Positions 1-8,536 of a stretch of 64,000 nt of DNA are shown here, piece after piece. Position 1 is the stretch's first letter. Each line of letters starts with the position of its first letter. Source of the stretch: REEB95 sp050729835 (GTDB lineage: Bacteria > Pseudomonadota > Alphaproteobacteria > ATCC43930 > CGMCC-115725); assembly GCA_050729835.1 (NCBI GenBank), contig JBOHLS010000002.1, positions 62,001-126,000 on the forward strand, read 5' to 3'. The position numbers were made by a program, and so were the translations under genes. The notes beneath the pieces were generated by a model. The model was given only the letters and a program-made list of their open reading frames with translations. It searched no databases and was not told where the DNA came from.

Positions 1-105
1 CTGACGGTGGCGGAAGTTTCCGAGATCGTCGATCTGGGGGCGCTCGATCCCGAAACCATCGTCACGCCCGGCATCTTCGTCGACCGTGTCGTGGTGGTAA
101 GGTAG
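1..105 (+). CDS. pcaI: 3-oxoacid (3-oxoadipate) CoA-transferase subunit A, C-terminal end only
   Basis: Only the last 34 codons lie in the window, ending in TAG at 103-105. The tail reads ...VTPGIFVDRVVVVR, matching the usual C-terminus of family I CoA-transferase alpha subunits (PGIFVDR). The next gene starts 5 bp later and encodes the beta subunit, so the two form the expected heterodimer. Such enzymes move CoA from succinyl-CoA to a 3-oxoacid. The pca name rests on the nearby PcaF- and PcaC-like genes; a ScoA (acetoacetate) role cannot be excluded from this fragment. Confidence 0.75.
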   Translation: MTVAEVSEIVDLGALDPETIVTPGIFVDRVVVVR

Positions 106-109
106 GCGC

Positions 110-796
110 ATGAGCGAAAGCACGCCGAAGCCTCTGTCGCGCCGCCAGATGGCGTGGCGCGCCGCGCAGGACATTCCCGACGGCGCTTACGTCAATCTCG
201 GCATCGGCCTGCCGACGCTGTGCGGCGACTACGTTCCGAAGGACCGCGAGATCGTCTTCCATAGCGAGAACGGCATCCTCGGCGTGGGCCCGGCGCCAGC
301 GAAAGGGCAGGAGGATCCCGACCTGATCAACGCCGGCAAGCAGCTTGTGACGCTGCTGCCCGGCGGCGCTTATTTCCACCACAACGACGCCTTCCTGATG
401 ATCCGCGGCGGCCACATCGACCTGGCGCTGATGGGCGCGCTCGAGGTGGCGGCGAACGGCGATCTCGCTAACTGGACCACTAACGATCCGCATGCTCCAC
501 CCGGCGTCGGCGGCGCGATGGACCTGGCGGCCGGCGCCAAGGAGGTCCGCATCCTGCTCGAGCACACCACCAAGGACGGCGGACCGCGCATCCGGCAGAA
601 GTGCAGCTATCCGCTGACCGCCAAGGGCTGCGTCAGGCGCATCTACACCAACTTGGCGGTTATCGACGTGACACGCGACGGCTTGGTGGTGCGCGAGATG
701 CTCGAAGGGCTCGACCTCGCCAGCCTACAGAAGGTGACCGAACCAAAGCTCACCCTGGCCAACGACTGGAAGAAGCTCGCCGCGCTGGCGGTGTAG
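110..796 (+). CDS. pcaJ: 3-oxoadipate CoA-transferase subunit B
   Basis: The 228-residue length is normal for a family I CoA-transferase beta subunit. The SENG motif (S52-G55) carries the catalytic glutamate E53 that forms the glutamyl-CoA intermediate, and it is followed by the usual GILGVGP. NLGIGLPT near residue 29 is the oxyanion/CoA loop. The start is 4 bp after the alpha-subunit stop, so the pair is co-translated. With pcaF and pcaC converging on it from 1.4-3.1 kb, the likely substrate is 3-oxoadipate in the beta-ketoadipate pathway; acetoacetate is the alternative because the PcaJ and ScoB families are hard to separate by eye. Confidence 0.88.
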   Translation: MSESTPKPLSRRQMAWRAAQDIPDGAYVNLGIGLPTLCGDYVPKDREIVFHSENGILGVGPAPAKGQEDPDLINAGKQLVTLLPGGAYFHHNDAFLMIRGGHIDLALMGALEVAANGDLANWTTNDPHAPPGVGGAMDLAAGAKEVRILLEHTTKDGGPRIRQKCSYPLTAKGCVRRIYTNLAVIDVTRDGLVVREMLEGLDLASLQKVTEPKLTLANDWKKLAALAV

Positions 797-815
797 TGCT
801 GGGTTTGAGACGTAT

Positions 816-906
816 CGTCATTGCGAACTCCCGAAGGGAGCGAAGCAATCCAGCAATCGCCCAAGTTTCTGGATCGCCACGGCCGCTGTGCGGCCTCGCG
901 ATGACG
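816..906. repeat. palindromic intergenic repeat of Bradyrhizobium-like type
   Basis: The ends form an imperfect inverted repeat: CGTCATTGCG at 816-825 against CGCGATGACG at 897-906, one mismatch. Inside, GAAGCAATCCAG and CTGGATCGCC add further pairing. The consensus 'CGTCATTGCGA...GAAGCAATCC' is a familiar multi-copy intergenic element in Bradyrhizobium and relatives (recalled knowledge, not searched). It fills the gap between two converging genes, where such repeats typically sit. Confidence 0.75.
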
Positions 907-913
907 AGCGAAT

Positions 914-1363
914 TCAACCGCTGCCGAGGTTGCGGACCAGCGCCATCCAGTTGCCCTGTGGCGCGGCGCATTCGTCTCCGGCGCTCGGCACCAGGACGAC
1001 GCCGCCGAATTTCCAGAGCTTGCGCCACAACCCTAGATCGGCGAGCGCCTTGCCCTCGATTCGGCGGCGGATGCGGCGATGCATGTACAAGCGGCCGACG
1101 GTGAAATAAATCAGCACGCTGGCGACGGCGGCGGCGAACGCCACATGCCAGCCGCGGAACCACCAGGCCGCGACGGTCAAGGCGAGACCGCCATAGGCCC
1201 AGATGTTGCCGTCGGCCTCGGAGCCGACCGGGCTGTCGAGCTGCGACAGCTTCTTGTAATCGAGGTGCAGCGAAACTTTGTGGTTCGTGCGCAGCCGGTT
1301 GAGCGCGCCGAAAAGCTTCTCTGCGGTTTCGTCGGGCGCCGCCACGCCATCAGCGAGGCTCAT
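914..1363 (-). CDS. small membrane protein of unknown function
   Basis: This encodes 149 residues from ATG at 1363, which overlaps the stop of the thiolase gene (ATGA), indicating translational coupling. The N-terminal half is soluble (ETAEKLFGALNRLR...). A hydrophobic hairpin around residues 55-90 (LALTVAAWWFRGWHVAFAAA, then VASVLIYFTVG) suggests two membrane passes, followed by a basic stretch (MHRRIRRRIEGKAL). I do not recognise a family. Co-expression with PcaF suggests a link to the same operon but says nothing of function. Confidence 0.7.
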   Translation of the reverse strand: MSLADGVAAPDETAEKLFGALNRLRTNHKVSLHLDYKKLSQLDSPVGSEADGNIWAYGGLALTVAAWWFRGWHVAFAAAVASVLIYFTVGRLYMHRRIRRRIEGKALADLGLWRKLWKFGGVVLVPSAGDECAAPQGNWMALVRNLGSG

Positions 1364-2574
1364 GCCTTGCCATTCAGCCGCTCGATGACGGCGGCGATGC
1401 CCTGGCCGACGCCGATGCACATGGTGACGAGGGCATAACGGCCGCCGCGCCGTTCCAACTCGCGCAGCGCGGTGAGCGCGATCCGCGCGCCCGACGCGCC
1501 GAGCGGATGGCCGACGGCGATTGCGCCGCCGTTCGGGTTGACGCGGCTGTCTTCGAACGACAGGCCCATCAACTTGAGGCAGCCGAGCACCTGGGTGGCA
1601 AAGGCCTCGTTCAATTCAATCACGTCGATGTCCTTGAGCGTGAGACCGGCGCGCGCCAGCGCTTTCTGCGACGCCGGTACCGGGCCGAGGCCCATGACGT
1701 GCGGCGCCACGCCGGCGACCGCACCAGCGGCGATCCGCGCCCGCGGCGCCTTGCCGACTTTCTCGCCGAGCGCGCGCGAGCCGACGAGCAGCGCTGCAGC
1801 GCCGTCGTTGATGCCCGAGGCGTTGCCGGCGGTGACGACGCCGTCGGCGAACAGTGGCTTGAGCTCAGCCAGCCGTTCGAGCGTCGTGTTAGGCCGGGGA
1901 TGCTCGTCCTGGTCGACGGTGACGGTCGCGCCTTTCTTGCCACCCAGCACGCTCACTGCCATGATCTCGTCGACATAGAAGCCTTCGGCCTTGGCCTTGG
2001 CATATTTCTCCTGCGAGGCGAGAGCGAAGCGGTCGCTGTCGGCGCGCGAGATGCCGTGGTCGCGCGCGACGTTGTCGGCGGTCTGCGGCATGGTGTCCTG
2101 GCCGAACTGCTTCGCCACCTTGGGATTGGAAAAGCGCGCGCCGATGGTGGAATCGAACAGCCTGGCATCGCGACTATAGGCGCTCTCGGCCTTCGACATG
2201 ACGAAGGGCGCGCGGCTCATGCTTTCGACGCCGCCGGCGACGAACAGTTCGCCCTGACCGCAGGCAACCGCACGCGACGCGTCGAGCACGGCGGCAAGGC
2301 CGCTGCCGCACAGGCGATTCACCGTCTGCCCCGCGGTCTCGACCGGCAATCCTGCGAGCAGTCCGGCATGGCGCGCGACGTTGCGCGCGTCTTCGCCCGC
2401 CTGATTGGTGCAGCCGACGACGACGTCCTCGTATTGCTCGGGATTGAAGGGGTTGCGCTTGACCACCGTGGCGATGACGCCGGCCAGTAAATCGTCCGGC
2501 CGCACCGGTGCGAGTGCGCCGGCATGCCGGCCGATCGGCGTGCGCAAGCCGTCGTAGATATAAGCGTCCATCAT
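1360..2574 (-). CDS. pcaF: 3-oxoadipyl-CoA thiolase (acetyl-CoA acetyltransferase family)
   Basis: This 404-residue thiolase cleaves 3-oxoadipyl-CoA with CoA to succinyl-CoA and acetyl-CoA. Catalytic residues are visible: C89 in NRLCGSG, H356 in GHPLGASG and C386 in MCIGVGQG, plus the NEAFA motif near 322. The N-terminus (DAYIYDGLRTPIGRHAGALA) resembles PcaF/PaaJ rather than generic biosynthetic thiolases. Two adjacent ATGs (2574, 2571) follow a GGAGG ribosome site. The neighbours pcaIJ and pcaC support the beta-ketoadipate assignment; a broader acetyl-CoA C-acyltransferase role is the alternative. Confidence 0.88.
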   Translation of the reverse strand: MMDAYIYDGLRTPIGRHAGALAPVRPDDLLAGVIATVVKRNPFNPEQYEDVVVGCTNQAGEDARNVARHAGLLAGLPVETAGQTVNRLCGSGLAAVLDASRAVACGQGELFVAGGVESMSRAPFVMSKAESAYSRDARLFDSTIGARFSNPKVAKQFGQDTMPQTADNVARDHGISRADSDRFALASQEKYAKAKAEGFYVDEIMAVSVLGGKKGATVTVDQDEHPRPNTTLERLAELKPLFADGVVTAGNASGINDGAAALLVGSRALGEKVGKAPRARIAAGAVAGVAPHVMGLGPVPASQKALARAGLTLKDIDVIELNEAFATQVLGCLKLMGLSFEDSRVNPNGGAIAVGHPLGASGARIALTALRELERRGGRYALVTMCIGVGQGIAAVIERLNGKA

Positions 2575-2681
2575 CGCCGACCTCCAAGGCCTCCGGCAGC
2601 GCCGAACCTAGGCAGGGCCGCGCGTCGGGGCAAGCCGTGAAATCACCGGGATGGCTTGCGCCGGCGCGATGGCTGGGCCAC

Positions 2682-3074
2682 CTAGGCCTTGCCGTACTCC
2701 TTGAACACCTCGCGGGCGGTCTTGAAGCTTTCGAGCGCCGCCGGGATGCCGCAATAGATGGCGACCTGGAGGAAAATCTCCTTGATCTCCTCGACGGTGA
2801 CGCCGTTGGTGAGTGCGCCGCGCAGATGGAGGCGCAGCTCGGCTGGCCGGTTGAGCGCCGACAGCATGGCGAGATTGAGCATCGAACGCATCTTGCGCGA
2901 CAGCCCCGGCCGCGCCCAGACCTCGCCCCAGCACCATTCGGTGGTGATCTTCTGGAACGCCATCATGAACTCGTCGGCGTCGGCGAGCGACTTGTCGACG
3001 TAATCCTTGCCGAGAACCTCGCGGCGCACGCTGAGGCCCTTGGCGAATTGCGGCGTGTTGATATCGGTTGCCAT
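2682..3074 (-). CDS. pcaC: 4-carboxymuconolactone decarboxylase family protein
   Basis: The protein has 130 residues, the usual length of stand-alone PcaC, which converts gamma-carboxymuconolactone to 3-oxoadipate enol-lactone. The HLRGALTNG stretch (83-91) and the following helix (EIKEIFLQVAIYCGIPAA) are typical of the CMD fold. The N-terminal half (REVLGKDYVDKSL...) also matches PcaC rather than AhpD, and no CxxC peroxidase pair is present. The start at 3074 has a strong GAGGAGG site; an upstream ATG at 3212 is in frame but reads through low-quality sequence. It is transcribed toward pcaF, 107 bp away. Confidence 0.88.
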   Translation of the reverse strand: MATDINTPQFAKGLSVRREVLGKDYVDKSLADADEFMMAFQKITTEWCWGEVWARPGLSRKMRSMLNLAMLSALNRPAELRLHLRGALTNGVTVEEIKEIFLQVAIYCGIPAALESFKTAREVFKEYGKA

Positions 3075-3226
3075 GCTCGTCCTCCTCTTGGGCGTTGGGC
3101 GCGATGGGAAATGCCGGAGGGCGACGTTAGGGAATGCGGCGTGGGCCGACAAGCGGCATGGCATCCATGCCCGGGCGCTTTTCCGCTTGCCCGGATTGGG
3201 CCATGGTGCCATGCATCCGCCCCGAC

Positions 3227-4810
3227 ATGCGCGATTTTCACCAGCCGCGCCGCTCGCCGGCGATCGCCGGCGAGGCCATGGCGGCGACCTCGCACCCGCT
3301 GGCGACGCTGACCGCGATCGAGGTGCTGCGCGCCGGCGGCAACGCCGTCGATGCGGCGATCGCGGCCTCGGCGCTGCTCTGCGTCGTCGAGCCGCAGATG
3401 ACCGGCATTGGCGGCGATTGCTTCGTGCTTTATTCGCCGCGCGCCGGCTTGCCGAAGGCGCTCAATGGCTCGGGCCGCGCGCCGGGCAAGACGGCGGTGG
3501 CGTGGTACGCCGAGCGCGGCATCAAGGAAATCACCTCGCGCTCGCCGCATGCGGTGACCGTACCGGGCGCAGTTGACGCCTGGCTGACCTTGCACGCGGA
3601 ATATGGCACCAAAGAGTGGGCCGCGCTGTTACAGCCGGCGATCCAGTTGGCGGAGACCGGCATGCGCCTTGCGCCGCGCGTCGCCTTCGATTTCGCGCTC
3701 GAACACGCGCAATTCGAGCACGATGCCGATGCGGTAAAAGTCTTGAAGCCAAACGGCAAGATTCTGAGCGTTGGCGACACGTTGAAATTTCTGGCGCTGG
3801 CGGCGACGCTGAGGCGCGTCGCGCGCGACGGCCGCAAGGGCTTCTACGAAGGGCCGGTGGCACAGGACATCGTCGCCAAGCTCAACGCGGTCGGCGGGCT
3901 GCACACGCTCGAGGATTTCGCCGCGCAGCGGTCGGAATGGGTGACGCCAATTTCGACCGATTATCGCGGCTACGACGTGTTCGAGTGTCCGCCGAACGGG
4001 CAGGGCCTCGCCGCGCTGATGATGCTGCGCGTCTTCGCCGGCTACGATCTGGGCGAGAGCAAGCTGTCCGACGCCGACCGGATTCATCTCCTCGCCGAGA
4101 CCGCCAAGTCGGCCTATGCCGAGCGCGATGCGGTGTTCGGCGATCCGGCGCAAGTCAAGGTGCCGGTCGAACGCCTCCTGTCCGAGGAGTGGGCGCACGC
4201 CGCGCGCGCGGCGATCCGCATGGATCGCGCCGGCGTGCCCGTCGCGCTCGAATTCGCGGAGCACAAGCACACGGTCTATCTCTGTATCGTCGATCGCGAC
4301 CGTAACTGCATATCGTTCATCAATTCGCTGTTCGACACGTTCGGTTGCGGCATCATGGCGCCGCGAAGCGGCGTGCTGCTGCACAGCCGTGGCAAGACCT
4401 TCCGTACCGTGCCCGGCCATCCGAACGCGATCGCGCCGGGCAAGCGGCCGCTGCACACCATCATCCCGGGCATGCTGATGAAAGGCGGCCGTGCGGTCAT
4501 GCCGTTCGGCGTCATGGGCGGGCACTACCAGGCCAGTGGCCACGCGCATTATCTGTCGCAGATTCTCGATCGCGGCATGAACCTGCAGGCGGCGGCGGAA
4601 GAGCCGCGCAGCTTCGCCATCGACGGCGTGCTCCAACTCGAGCGCGGCGTGAGCGAGGCGGTGGCGGCGGATTTGGCGCGGCGCGGCCACAAGGTGGTCC
4701 GGCCGGAGAAACCCTTGGGCGGCGCGCAGGCGATCTGGATCGATCACGCCACCGGCACGCTCACCGGCGGCTCCGATCCGCGCAAGGACGGCATGGCGTT
4801 GGGATATTGA
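3227..4810 (+). CDS. gamma-glutamyltransferase family protein
   Basis: This 527-residue Ntn-hydrolase of the gamma-glutamyltransferase family is normally made as a proenzyme that cuts itself before a catalytic threonine. The N-terminal landmarks are clear: SHPLATLTAIEVLRAGGNAV and TGIGGDCFVLY. The likely nucleophile is T349 in EHKHTVYLC; classical enzymes have TTH(Y/F)S here, so this is a divergent cleavage site. GVMGGHYQASGHAHYL near 430 is the usual GG..Q region. From the ATG at 3227 there is no signal peptide, unlike periplasmic Ggt. The substrate may be another gamma-glutamyl or oxalamide-type compound. Longer in-frame ATGs (3134, 3158) exist but add non-family sequence. Confidence 0.85.
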   Translation: MRDFHQPRRSPAIAGEAMAATSHPLATLTAIEVLRAGGNAVDAAIAASALLCVVEPQMTGIGGDCFVLYSPRAGLPKALNGSGRAPGKTAVAWYAERGIKEITSRSPHAVTVPGAVDAWLTLHAEYGTKEWAALLQPAIQLAETGMRLAPRVAFDFALEHAQFEHDADAVKVLKPNGKILSVGDTLKFLALAATLRRVARDGRKGFYEGPVAQDIVAKLNAVGGLHTLEDFAAQRSEWVTPISTDYRGYDVFECPPNGQGLAALMMLRVFAGYDLGESKLSDADRIHLLAETAKSAYAERDAVFGDPAQVKVPVERLLSEEWAHAARAAIRMDRAGVPVALEFAEHKHTVYLCIVDRDRNCISFINSLFDTFGCGIMAPRSGVLLHSRGKTFRTVPGHPNAIAPGKRPLHTIIPGMLMKGGRAVMPFGVMGGHYQASGHAHYLSQILDRGMNLQAAAEEPRSFAIDGVLQLERGVSEAVAADLARRGHKVVRPEKPLGGAQAIWIDHATGTLTGGSDPRKDGMALGY

Positions 4811-4915
4811 CGCGGCAAAATCGCGCAGCGTCTTTCCACCGACGGAATGCTTCAGTAGAAAACTCCACCGTCGCGACTGGGATTTGCGCTCTTCCACACA
4901 AAATTTGGGGTTTTA

Positions 4916-4932
4916 ACGGGCAAAGCGCCCGT
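4916..4932 (+). promoter_or_regulatory. small hairpin in the leader of the fusion oxidoreductase gene
   Basis: ACGGGC (4916-4921) and GCCCGT (4927-4932) form a 6-bp stem with a 5-base loop, 14 bp before the start codon and just after an AT-rich stretch (AAAATTTGGGGTTTTAA) that is unusual for this GC-rich window. It could be the 3' end of a terminator-like or leader element. No T-tract follows it, so a regulatory role is a guess. Confidence 0.25.
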
Positions 4933-4946
4933 CAATACTGCGAGCA

Positions 4947-7900
4947 ATGGCCGAACTCGAATTGAAATACGGCTTGGCCTTCGGCGACCTCTATCGCCGC
5001 GAGGGCCTGGCGAAGGTGGACGACGCGTTCCTGAAACACCTCGGCGAGGTCGACGCGGCGCTGCGCGATCGTCTCGTCGCGGCGCGCGGCAATCCTGCCG
5101 CGCTCGCCGCCAAGGACGAGTCGACGCTGCTGATCGATCTCGCGCCGCATCTCGAGGATTTTATCGGCGCGCTGTTCGGCATCGGCCGCGAGCTGCGCAA
5201 GCTCCAGGCGCGGCACGATGCGCTCGCGCCGGTGCACACGGTCAAGCGGCTGTTCGTGCAACGCCGCGCCACCAAGGGCGTGACGCCGGAGCAGGCGGCG
5301 GCACTCGACGGTCCGGCGCTGGCGGTGGAACTCGCCAAGCTCTTCGGCGAAGACCTGACCGAACTCAGCTTCGCCCGGCACGTCGCGCGTTGGCTCGACG
5401 ACGAAGCCACCAATGCCACAGCGCTCGAACTGGCGGCGCGTTATGCCGCCTGGGCGACGTTGTCGCCGGCGGGCCGCGCGGCGCATCGCGCCGGCGTGCT
5501 GTTCAAGCAACCGCACAAACTCGACATGCTGGACTTGGTCCAGGTCGAGAAGCGCGCGGTCAGCGGCACGACGGTCGACCGCTATCCGACGGCCAAATGG
5601 CGGCAGCGCGACGGATTCAAGCTGACCGACCCGGGCACCGACCTGCTTGGCGCGCTCGACAACGCCAATTACTGCATCTGGTGCCACGAGCAGGGCAAGG
5701 ACAGCTGCTCGCACGGCCTCAAGGACAAGAAGACCGGCGCCTTCCAGAAAAGCGTCTTCGGCGTGACGCTCGCCGGCTGTCCGCTGGAAGAAAAAGTGTC
5801 TGAAATGAACATAGTGAAGGCGCGCGGCCAGTCGCTCGGCGCGCTCGCCATCGCCATTGTCGACAATCCGATGGTCGCCGGCACCGGTCACCGCATCTGC
5901 AACGACTGCATGAAGGCCTGCATCTACCAGAAGCAGGAGCCGGTCGACATTCCCCAGATCGAGACCCGCACCCTCAAGGACGTGCTCGAACTGCCCTGGG
6001 GATTCGAGATTTACAGCCTGCTGACGCGCTGGAACCCGTTGAATCTGCGCCGGCCGCTGCCCAAGCCGGCGAGCGGCTACAAGGTGCTGATCGTAGGGCT
6101 GGGTCCGGCCGGCTTCACCTTGGCGCATCATCTAATGAACGACGGCCACACGGTGGTCGGCGTCGACGGACTCAAGATCGAGCCGTTGCCGGTCGAGTTT
6201 TCCGGCACCGATCTTTCCGGCGCGCGCCAGCCGTTCAAGCCGATCCGCGACGTCGCCGAAATCCGCGAGGCGCTCCACGATCGCGTCATGGCCGGCTTCG
6301 GCGGCGTCGCGGAATACGGCATCACCGTGCGCTGGGACAAGAACTTCCTCAAGATGATCCGGCTGCTGCTCGAGCGCCGGGCGGAGTTCACCATGTTCGG
6401 CGGCGTGCGCTTCGGCGGCACGCTGTCGATCGATGAGGCCTTCGCGCTCGGCTTCGACCACATCGCGCTGTGCGCCGGCGCCGGCAAGCCAACCATCGTG
6501 ACGATGAAGAATGGGCTCGCCCGCGGCGTGCGCCAAGCCTCGGATTTTCTTATGGCACTGCAGCTCACCGGCGCGGCCAAGACCAGCAGCATCGCCAACC
6601 TGACGGTGCGGCTGCCGGTGGTGGTGATCGGCGGTGGTCTGACTGCGATCGACACGGCGACGGAATCGCTCGCCTATTACGCCGTGCAGGTCGAGAAATT
6701 CCTCGCACGCTACGAAACGCTGATCGCCGAGCGCGGCGCGGCGGCGGTGCGCGCCGAATGGAACGACGAGGACGCCGCGACTGCCGAGGCGTTCATCGCC
6801 CATGCCCGCGCGCTCCGCGCGGAGCGCGAAACGGCGGCACGGGAGAAACGGCAACCGCGGCTCGCCGCGCTGATCGATTCCTGGGGTGGCGTCACCATCG
6901 CCTATCGCCGTCGCCTGATCGACGCGCCGAGCTATACCCTCAACCACGAGGAAGTCGCCAAGGCGATGGAGGAGGGCATCCGCTTCGCCGAGCTGCTGGC
7001 GCCCGAGGCGGTCGGGCTCGACCGCTTCGGGCACGCCGCTTCTCTCACGTTGCAGCGATGGCATTACGACGCCGCGATCCGCAAGATGGTCGCGACCAAC
7101 GAGCGCGTGGCGCTGCCGGCCAAGACCATCCTGGTCGCCGCCGGCACGCAACCGAACACCGTGCTCGGCCGCGAAGATCCGCATAGCGTCAAGCTCGACG
7201 GCCGTTACTTCCAGGCCTATGACGAGCACGGCCACCCCGCCAAGCCCGAGGCCGTCGCCAAGCCCGAGCAGGTGCGCGTGCTGATGAGCGCCCGGCCCGA
7301 CGGCCGCGCCATCAGCTTTTTCGGCGACCTGCATCCGTCGTTCGCCGGCAACGTCGTCAAGGCAATGGGCGGCGCCAAGCAGGGCTATCCGGTGGTCAGC
7401 CGCGTGCTGTCGCGGCGCAAGCCGTCGGCGCCGCCGCCCGAGCTGCTGGTGGCGCGGCTCAACCGCGAGCTGCGGCCGACCGTGCACGAGATAAAGCGGC
7501 TGACGCCGACCATCGTCGAGGTCGTGGTCCATGCGCCGATCGCGGCGCGCGCCTTCCATCCCGGCCAGTTCTATCGGCTGCAGAATTACGAGGCGCTGGC
7601 GCCGCGGGTCGACGGCACCAGCTTGGCGATGGAAGGCTTGGCGCTGACCGGGGCCTGGATCGACCGCGACAAAGGTCTGCTTTCGACCATCGTGCTCGAG
7701 ATGGGCGGCTCGTCCGACCTCTGCACGCTGCTCGAAAAAGGCGAGCCGGTGATCCTGATGGGTCCGACTGGCACGCCGACCGAGACGCCAGGCGGCGAGA
7801 CCGTGCTGCTGGTCGGCGGTGGCCTCGGCAATGCCGTGCTACTGTCAATCGGCAAGGCGCTGCGCGAGGCCGGCTCGCGCGTGCTCTATTTCGCTGGCTA

Positions 7901-8450
7901 CAAGCACCTGCAGGACCGTTACAAGGTGACAGAGATCGAATCCTGCGCCGACACCGTCGTCTGGTGCTGCGACCAGGCGCCCGGCTTCGCGCCGACGCGG
8001 CCGCAGGACCGCGCTTTCGTCGGCAACATCGTCGAAGGAATCGCGGCCTATGGTGCCGGCAAGCTCGGTGCCCCGCCGGTTCCCTTGCAACAGGTCGACC
8101 GCCTGATCGTCATCGGCTCGGATGGCATGATGGCGGCGGTGGCGCGGGCACGCGACGGCGTGCTCAAGCCCTACATCCGGGCTGCGGCGGTCGGCATCGC
8201 CTCGATCAACTCGCCGATGCAGTGCATGATGAAGGAAATCTGCGCCCAATGCCTGCAGGTGCAGAAGAACCCCGCCACCGGCGACGAAACCGTCGTGTTC
8301 TCGTGCTTCAACCAGGATCAGCCGCTCGAGCGGGTGGATTTCGCCGGACTGCACGAGCGCCTCGGGCAGAACACGCTTGAGGAGAAGCTCACGGCGCTGT
8401 GGATCGACCGTTGTTTGCGCCAACTCGGCCATCGGCAGGCCGCCGAGTAA
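4947..8450 (+). CDS. large FAD/NAD(P) iron-sulfur oxidoreductase fusion (GltD-like plus PyrK-like)
   Basis: This 1167-residue protein has several redox modules. Residues 1-240 match no family I know. Cysteines C243/C246/C254 (CIWCHEQGKDSC) and C318/C321/C325 (CNDCMKAC, then VDIPQIE) look like iron-sulfur ligands, the second resembling the N-terminal cluster of glutamate-synthase small subunits. A first dinucleotide fold is at 378-390 (VLIVGLGPAG) and a second at 557-566 (VVVIGGGLTA), as in GltD/NADPH-dependent flavoenzymes. From about 833 comes a ferredoxin-reductase-like domain (FHPGQFYRLQ, LLVGGGLGNA) ending in C1093/C1099/C1102/C1120, spaced like the [2Fe-2S] site of PyrK, the electron-transfer subunit of dihydroorotate dehydrogenase. 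It probably passes electrons between NAD(P)H and an unknown partner. No catalytic partner subunit is adjacent. Confidence 0.85.
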   Translation: MAELELKYGLAFGDLYRREGLAKVDDAFLKHLGEVDAALRDRLVAARGNPAALAAKDESTLLIDLAPHLEDFIGALFGIGRELRKLQARHDALAPVHTVKRLFVQRRATKGVTPEQAAALDGPALAVELAKLFGEDLTELSFARHVARWLDDEATNATALELAARYAAWATLSPAGRAAHRAGVLFKQPHKLDMLDLVQVEKRAVSGTTVDRYPTAKWRQRDGFKLTDPGTDLLGALDNANYCIWCHEQGKDSCSHGLKDKKTGAFQKSVFGVTLAGCPLEEKVSEMNIVKARGQSLGALAIAIVDNPMVAGTGHRICNDCMKACIYQKQEPVDIPQIETRTLKDVLELPWGFEIYSLLTRWNPLNLRRPLPKPASGYKVLIVGLGPAGFTLAHHLMNDGHTVVGVDGLKIEPLPVEFSGTDLSGARQPFKPIRDVAEIREALHDRVMAGFGGVAEYGITVRWDKNFLKMIRLLLERRAEFTMFGGVRFGGTLSIDEAFALGFDHIALCAGAGKPTIVTMKNGLARGVRQASDFLMALQLTGAAKTSSIANLTVRLPVVVIGGGLTAIDTATESLAYYAVQVEKFLARYETLIAERGAAAVRAEWNDEDAATAEAFIAHARALRAERETAAREKRQPRLAALIDSWGGVTIAYRRRLIDAPSYTLNHEEVAKAMEEGIRFAELLAPEAVGLDRFGHAASLTLQRWHYDAAIRKMVATNERVALPAKTILVAAGTQPNTVLGREDPHSVKLDGRYFQAYDEHGHPAKPEAVAKPEQVRVLMSARPDGRAISFFGDLHPSFAGNVVKAMGGAKQGYPVVSRVLSRRKPSAPPPELLVARLNRELRPTVHEIKRLTPTIVEVVVHAPIAARAFHPGQFYRLQNYEALAPRVDGTSLAMEGLALTGAWIDRDKGLLSTIVLEMGGSSDLCTLLEKGEPVILMGPTGTPTETPGGETVLLVGGGLGNAVLLSIGKALREAGSRVLYFAGYKHLQDRYKVTEIESCADTVVWCCDQAPGFAPTRPQDRAFVGNIVEGIAAYGAGKLGAPPVPLQQVDRLIVIGSDGMMAAVARARDGVLKPYIRAAAVGIASINSPMQCMMKEICAQCLQVQKNPATGDETVVFSCFNQDQPLERVDFAGLHERLGQNTLEEKLTALWIDRCLRQLGHRQAAE

Positions 8451-8536
8451 AATACTTCAAGATCAATAGCCTGATTCGAGTCGATTCAGGTGAGATATCA
8501 CTTGAAATTCCGGCGTGACCGTAGCGAATTTGCAGC

